From Chloroflexota bacterium (GTDB taxonomy: Bacteria; Chloroflexota; Anaerolineae; Promineifilales; Promineifilaceae): a stretch of DNA of 5,335 nt. Position 1 is the first letter of the stretch; the number at the start of each line of letters is the position of its first letter. Where the stretch lies: the NCBI GenBank assembly GCA_008501785.1, contig QQUD01000758.1, positions 1-5,335 of the forward strand, written 5' to 3'. The notes under the pieces were generated by a model. The model was not told the DNA's origin, did no database searches, and was given only the letters and a program-made list of their open reading frames with translations. The translations under genes and the position numbers were made by a program. Below, piece after piece: positions 1 to 2,923 of the stretch.

Positions 1-2
1 CT

Positions 3-299
3 ACTGCCTATGTAGAACCAGAGCCAGAACTAGAATCAGAACCAGCACCTCCAACACCCTTACCCCCAACAGCTTATCCAGCAAACCCTATCAATGGCGA
101 CAGCACATCCCCCCAGGCAACAGTGGTGATTATTGGTGACTCAGCTGCTGCGACTCCTGAAACTGAAGGCGCAGCGGGAAAGCCTGAGAATATCAGTTCA
201 GGTCGCATTTACCTTTGGGGTGGCTTTTTGATGGGTATCTTGATATTTAGTACGGCCGTTATCGGAGCCATTATCCTATTCACTCGTCGCAATGGTTAA
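3..299 (+). CDS. C-terminal fragment of a membrane-anchored protein with Pro/Glu-rich stalk
   Basis: This frame is open from the left edge and ends in TAA at 297-299, leaving 98 residues of a gene that begins upstream. It opens with a low-complexity acidic/proline stretch ([18 protein letters not shown]), continues through a Thr/Ala/Gly-rich spacer, and ends with a hydrophobic segment of about 25 residues (from [10 protein letters not shown] through [12 protein letters not shown]) followed by the basic tail TRRNG. The layout suggests an extracytoplasmic domain on a flexible stalk, anchored by one C-terminal transmembrane helix with its short tail in the cytoplasm. No catalytic or ligand-binding domain is visible in the fragment, so the family cannot be named. 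The ACGGCCGT palindrome at 252-259 encodes Thr-Ala-Val inside the membrane helix. The next coding region begins about 40 bases downstream on the same strand, so co-transcription is possible, although an inverted repeat separates them. Confidence 0.75.
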   Translation, partial: TAYVEPEPELESEPAPPTPLPPTAYPANPINGDSTSPQATVVIIGDSAAATPETEGAAGKPENISSGRIYLWGGFLMGILIFSTAVIGAIILFTRRNG

Positions 300-320
300 A
301 GTGCTCTGTAAAAAGAGTTT

Positions 321-330
321 GGAAAAGAAG
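321..330 (+). promoter_or_regulatory. Weak candidate ribosome binding site for the peptidase gene
   Basis: The purine-rich run GGAAAAGAAG lies 9 bases before the ATG at 340. It is only a partial Shine-Dalgarno match (AGAAG), but its distance is reasonable. It is the main sequence support for starting at 340 rather than at a non-ATG codon between the inverted repeat and the hydrophobic segment. Confidence 0.35.
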
Positions 331-432
331 TAAACGCAGATGACGCAGATTTCATCGCAGATTTCGAAGATTTTTTTTATTTTCTACTCTAATCTTCGAA
401 ATCTGCGGCTAAATCCTCAAAATCTGCGTTTA
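331..432. repeat. Inverted-repeat element built from CGCAGAT / ATCTGCG units
   Basis: The inner arms are a perfect 17-base inverted repeat, CGCAGATTTCGAAGATT at 356-372 and its complement at 391-407, around an 18-base T-rich loop. The outer arms TAAACGCAGAT (331-341) and ATCTGCGTTTA (422-432) are also exactly complementary over 11 bases. A third forward copy, ACGCAGATTT at 343-352, could pair with 420-429 instead. The forward unit CGCAGAT therefore occurs three times and its complement twice, a nested structure typical of dispersed intergenic hairpin elements. As RNA it would form a strong stem-loop that could limit read-through from the upstream gene or mask the start of the downstream one. 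The apparent ATG of the peptidase gene (340) lies in the left outer arm. Confidence 0.85.
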
Positions 433-2496
433 AATTTCTTCAAACTGGTTATTTCTGTTTTACTAATCTGCATAGGGCTACTTTTTACTAATTGTCATCA
501 ACGTGACAATGCACACATCGATCCAAACCATCTCAAAATGGAAGTTAAAATGGATCGTCTGGTAAGGGTAACACGAACCGATTTGCAATCAGCAGGTTTC
601 GAGATTGATCAAATTGAAGCGGATAATTTGTATTTGAGCAGTGCAGAAACGGCCGTTCCCTACACCATCCACAACAACGCCCTCATTTTTTACGGACAAG
701 CCCCCACAAATCGCTACACACCGACCCGTGTTTATATGCTAGAAACAGGTAAAAAAGGTGTGCTGATGGAGGAAACGGCCGTTTCCCTCATACCCAATGC
801 CCCAACCTTTTCTACCATCACCCAAACCCAACATTTCGAACAAAACAATATCTACGAAAGTCGCGCCCGCACTGCTGCCAACGATACTGTTTGGTTTTGG
901 CACAAATTCCAACCAGATGGACACTTCGCCATTGATTTAAATCTGCCACACCTATTGCATGATTCAAGTCAAATCACTATCAGCCTATGGGGTTTGAGCA
1001 GCAATCCACAAATAAAAATCGACCACGATATAGACGTACTGATTAATGATCACTTCCTTAAAACGTTGCAATGGGACGGAGCCATCACGCACACCGAAAC
1101 CATCATCATACCAGCAGGGTTGTTACACAGCGGTCAAAATCAAATTACCTTCAACAATCCACCATCAATAGACAATCCGGTGGATATTGTACTGCTTGAT
1201 TGGATTGATCTCACCGTTACAACAACATCCGCTCCCACCAATCAAATCTTCACAATCAACACTCAAGTGGGAAATGTGCAGGTGGATGGGGTGCAAAAAC
1301 GGCCGTTTCTCTTCAACCTCACCCAACCCAACAAACCACAACTGCTCACCCACTGGCAGCATCAAAACAACACCCTCACCTTTGCCGCCAACGAAAATCA
1401 ACACTATTTAGTCACAACATCTCACGAAATGCAGCAGCCGCCCCACCTCCAGCTTTTACGAAACAGAGCATGGCTAGAGGTAATCTCAGGTGCAGATTTT
1501 GTAATTGTGACGACAGATGCGTTGAAAACGGCCGTTTCCCCCCTCAAAACACAACGTGAGTCCGAAGGGTTGCAAGTCGCCATCGTGTCCATCGCAGACC
1601 TATACGACACGTTCGCCACCGGACACGAAACACCACAAGCTATCCACTCATTCTTGCAACACGCATCAAAAAATTGGTCGCCATCACCCCAATACGTGCT
1701 GCTCGTGGGAGACGCCACAACAGATTATCGAAGCTATATCAACCCACCCCCAGCCCACCATATCCCCACCCTCATGGTTCCAGTCACATTCGGTGGCGAA
1801 ACGATCAGTGATGCCCGATTGGCAGATGTGGATGAAGACGGCCGTTCTGACCTGGCCCTGGGTCGCTGGCCGGTTAACTCAAAACAAGAAGTCACCAACC
1901 TCGTCAAACGCACCCTTGCCTACGAACATCAAGCTGAACTCAAAGCTGAAACAGTGATTGTTGATCCGGCAGACCCAGCTTTTTCAAAGATGGCGGATAG
2001 GTTGGTGATTAACGGCCGTTTCTCCCACACCGACACCCAGTCCACGCCACAACTTGATCCCGCAAGCTGGTTTGCCGCATACATTGGTCACGGCAGTTTG
2101 ACACAATGGGGACAAACTAGCATCTTGCATCAGGATCAACTCCCCACATCCATGCCCCCCATCATTTTGCAATTCACCTGCCTCACAGGTTTGTTTGCCC
2201 ATCCCACCCAACCGTCCCTTTCCGAAACAATGCTCAACACACCAAATGGCCCCATTGTCACCGTTGCCGCAACCAGCCTAACCCTATCCCAACATCAAGA
2301 ACCCTTTGCAAACACACTCATCAAAGAGATAGAAAATCCAGCAACCACCCGCATCGGCGACGCCTTCCTCCACGCCCAACAATCCCTCACCACCACAAAC
2401 AATCCCGCCCTACAAGACATCCACGACACCTTCATCCTCCTCAGCGACCCCACCACGCCCATTCTCCGCCCAACCTCATTAACAATTGACAATTGA
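340..2496 (+). CDS. Exported gingipain-like cysteine peptidase (peptidase family C25)
   Basis: 718 residues. Residues 1-33 are encoded by the inverted-repeat element. A hydrophobic export segment follows (about 34-50, FFKLVISVLLICIGLLFT) with Cys52 just after it; F-T-N-C is a poor lipobox, so lipoprotein status is uncertain. Residues about 67-135 (VTRTDLQSAGF ... ALIFYGQ) resemble the N-terminal region of PorU/C25 proteins. About 180-293 looks like a jelly-roll beta-sandwich (WFWHKF ... LLDWIDLTV). The C25 catalytic domain spans about 385-712: LLVGD (454-458), a calcium-site-like DVDEDGRSD (496-504), catalytic His584 in YIGHGS and nucleophile Cys614 in FTCLTG, and a terminal LLSDP like the family's LLGDP. 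The 30-residue His-Cys spacing fits gingipains, so it looks active; substrate specificity cannot be read. It lacks the C-terminal Ig-like or sorting domain common in the family. TAA at 331 is the last in-frame stop upstream. The next in-frame ATG (538) would remove the export signal, so 340 is preferred, though a non-ATG start after the repeat is possible. Confidence 0.88.
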   Translation: MTQISSQISKIFFIFYSNLRNLRLNPQNLRLNFFKLVISVLLICIGLLFTNCHQRDNAHIDPNHLKMEVKMDRLVRVTRTDLQSAGFEIDQIEADNLYLSSAETAVPYTIHNNALIFYGQAPTNRYTPTRVYMLETGKKGVLMEETAVSLIPNAPTFSTITQTQHFEQNNIYESRARTAANDTVWFWHKFQPDGHFAIDLNLPHLLHDSSQITISLWGLSSNPQIKIDHDIDVLINDHFLKTLQWDGAITHTETIIIPAGLLHSGQNQITFNNPPSIDNPVDIVLLDWIDLTVTTTSAPTNQIFTINTQVGNVQVDGVQKRPFLFNLTQPNKPQLLTHWQHQNNTLTFAANENQHYLVTTSHEMQQPPHLQLLRNRAWLEVISGADFVIVTTDALKTAVSPLKTQRESEGLQVAIVSIADLYDTFATGHETPQAIHSFLQHASKNWSPSPQYVLLVGDATTDYRSYINPPPAHHIPTLMVPVTFGGETISDARLADVDEDGRSDLALGRWPVNSKQEVTNLVKRTLAYEHQAELKAETVIVDPADPAFSKMADRLVINGRFSHTDTQSTPQLDPASWFAAYIGHGSLTQWGQTSILHQDQLPTSMPPIILQFTCLTGLFAHPTQPSLSETMLNTPNGPIVTVAATSLTLSQHQEPFANTLIKEIENPATTRIGDAFLHAQQSLTTTNNPALQDIHDTFILLSDPTTPILRPTSLTIDN

Positions 2497-2517
2497 CAAT
2501 TAGCAATTGACAATTTA
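2483..2517. repeat. Tandem heptamer repeat (CAATTGA)n
   Basis: Five adjoining heptamers read CAATTGA, CAATTGA, CAATTAG, CAATTGA, CAATTTA. The second unit contains the TGA stop (2494-2496) of the peptidase gene, so its last residues (T-I-D-N) are repeat-encoded. CAATTG is itself palindromic, so the array can pair with itself. The three TTGACA strings it contains match a -35 box by chance of the repeat unit; no convincing -10 follows them. Confidence 0.85.
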
Positions 2518-2580
2518 CATACACCCCACAACCAACATAGCTATTTAGTCCCGAAACACCCCATTGTCATATTTTTTCGC

Positions 2581-2609
2581 TTGTTAATTTATAAAGGTTT
2601 TTTTATAAT
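2581..2609 (+). promoter_or_regulatory. Sigma70-type promoter candidate (distal)
   Basis: TTGTTA (2581-2586, 4 of 6 to TTGACA) and a perfect TATAAT (2604-2609) are separated by exactly 17 bases. The predicted start is near 2616. It would transcribe the secreted repeat-protein gene with a leader of about 300 bases. In this AT-rich stretch a chance TATAAT is possible, but the combined spacing and match are good. Confidence 0.5.
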
Positions 2610-2631
2610 ATCCCCACTTGAGGAGTTCCCT

Positions 2632-2653
2632 GTAAAGGGTAAGTAAAGGGTAA
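2632..2653. repeat. Tandem duplication of the 11-mer GTAAAGGGTAA
   Basis: Two exact, directly adjoining copies occupy 2632-2642 and 2643-2653, just downstream of the distal promoter's predicted start. The spacing is about one helical turn, so two copies would face the same side of the DNA, as a tandem operator would. It may also simply be a slippage product. Confidence 0.7.
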
Positions 2654-2692
2654 AGTCGCTTACATTTAATCAATCAAATTTAGTAACCACAT

Positions 2693-2740
2693 CAAGAAAG
2701 GTTTTTGGCAACCAATTTTTAGTTGCTAATAAACCCCTTG
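2693..2740 (+). other. Long imperfect stem-loop in the leader
   Basis: CAAG (2693-2696) pairs with CTTG (2737-2740). After a small internal loop (AAA opposite C), GGTTT (2700-2704) pairs with AAACC (2731-2735). After a single bulged T at 2730, TTGGCAAC (2705-2712) pairs with GTTGCTAA (2722-2729), with one G-U pair. The 9-base loop is at 2713-2721. The total is 17 pairs over 48 bases. No T-run follows, so it does not look like a classic terminator; a leader RNA structure or a protein-binding dyad is more likely. Confidence 0.5.
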
Positions 2741-2747
2741 CCCATTC

Positions 2748-2777
2748 TTAAAATCTTATTTCGGTGGGGAATATAAT
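2748..2777 (+). promoter_or_regulatory. Sigma70-type promoter candidate (proximal)
   Basis: A perfect TATAAT lies at 2772-2777 with TTAAAA (2748-2753, 4 of 6 to TTGACA) 18 bases upstream. The predicted start near 2784 would give a leader of about 140 bases and would skip the long stem-loop at 2693-2740. It is weaker than the distal candidate because of the poorer -35 and longer spacer. Confidence 0.35.
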
Positions 2778-2891
2778 TTTGGAGTTTGGGATTTATTTAC
2801 TCCTGCCAGTAGTTCGCATTCGCAGAGTTTTCAATTTAACTAACTAAATTCAATAACTGAATACCCCTACCAATAAGGTAAGCAAGCACAA

Positions 2892-2911
2892 AAGGTTCCC
2901 AATTGAACCTT
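2892..2911 (+). other. Hairpin immediately before the ribosome binding site
   Basis: AAGGTTC (2892-2898) and GAACCTT (2905-2911) form a perfect 7-bp stem with a 6-base loop, CCAATT. It ends 2 bases before the AGGAG Shine-Dalgarno. It leaves the ribosome site unpaired, so it may keep the site accessible or bind a regulator. Confidence 0.5.
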
Positions 2912-2913
2912 GT

Positions 2914-2918
2914 AGGAG
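2914..2918 (+). promoter_or_regulatory. Shine-Dalgarno of the secreted repeat-protein gene
   Basis: AGGAG is followed by a 5-base spacer (TTAAA) and ATG at 2924. This is the strongest ribosome binding site in the window and, with the signal peptide that follows, fixes the start codon. Confidence 0.8.
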
Positions 2919-2923
2919 TTAAA

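Larger units (their letters stand above)
2518..2923 (+). other. Long non-coding leader/intergenic region
   Basis: About 400 bases, AT-rich, with no credible coding frame on either strand and no tRNA or rRNA signature. It contains two promoter candidates (2581-2609 and 2748-2777), a tandem 11-mer (2632-2653), a long imperfect stem-loop (2693-2740), a 7-bp hairpin (2892-2911) and the ribosome binding site of the next gene. If the upstream promoter is used, the 5' untranslated leader is about 300 bases, long enough for RNA-level regulation. I recognise no known riboswitch class in it. There is no GC-rich stem followed by a T-run after the peptidase gene, so no clear intrinsic terminator is seen. 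Confidence 0.7.

Noticed and set aside
1187..1957. + strand open frames in another phase within the peptidase gene
   Set aside because: They overlap a gene with clear C25 motifs, are rich in Pro/Thr/Ser from frame-shifted reading, and have no recognisable domain.
2493..2520. TTGACA strings as -35 boxes of a promoter
   Set aside because: They arise from the CAATTGA heptamer; the best -10 at suitable spacing (TTACAT) matches only 3 of 6.
739..2531. Several antisense open frames of 60-100 codons opposite the peptidase gene
   Set aside because: They are shadows of the coding strand: no ribosome sites, and odd low-complexity proteins. Runs such as GETAVFN appear because the palindrome reads Thr-Ala-Val on both strands.
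2589..2608. TTATAAA/TTTATAA hairpin as terminator of the peptidase gene
   Set aside because: The stem is all A/T and weak, and it coincides with the better-supported promoter spacer and -10 box.
2781..2828. Competing hairpins GGAGT/ACTCC (2781-2785 with 2799-2803) and ACTC-TGC/GCA-GAGT (2799-2806 with 2822-2828) as an attenuator
   Set aside because: Both stems are short (5 and 7 pairs) with 13-15 base loops and no terminator T-run, so they are likely chance pairings.
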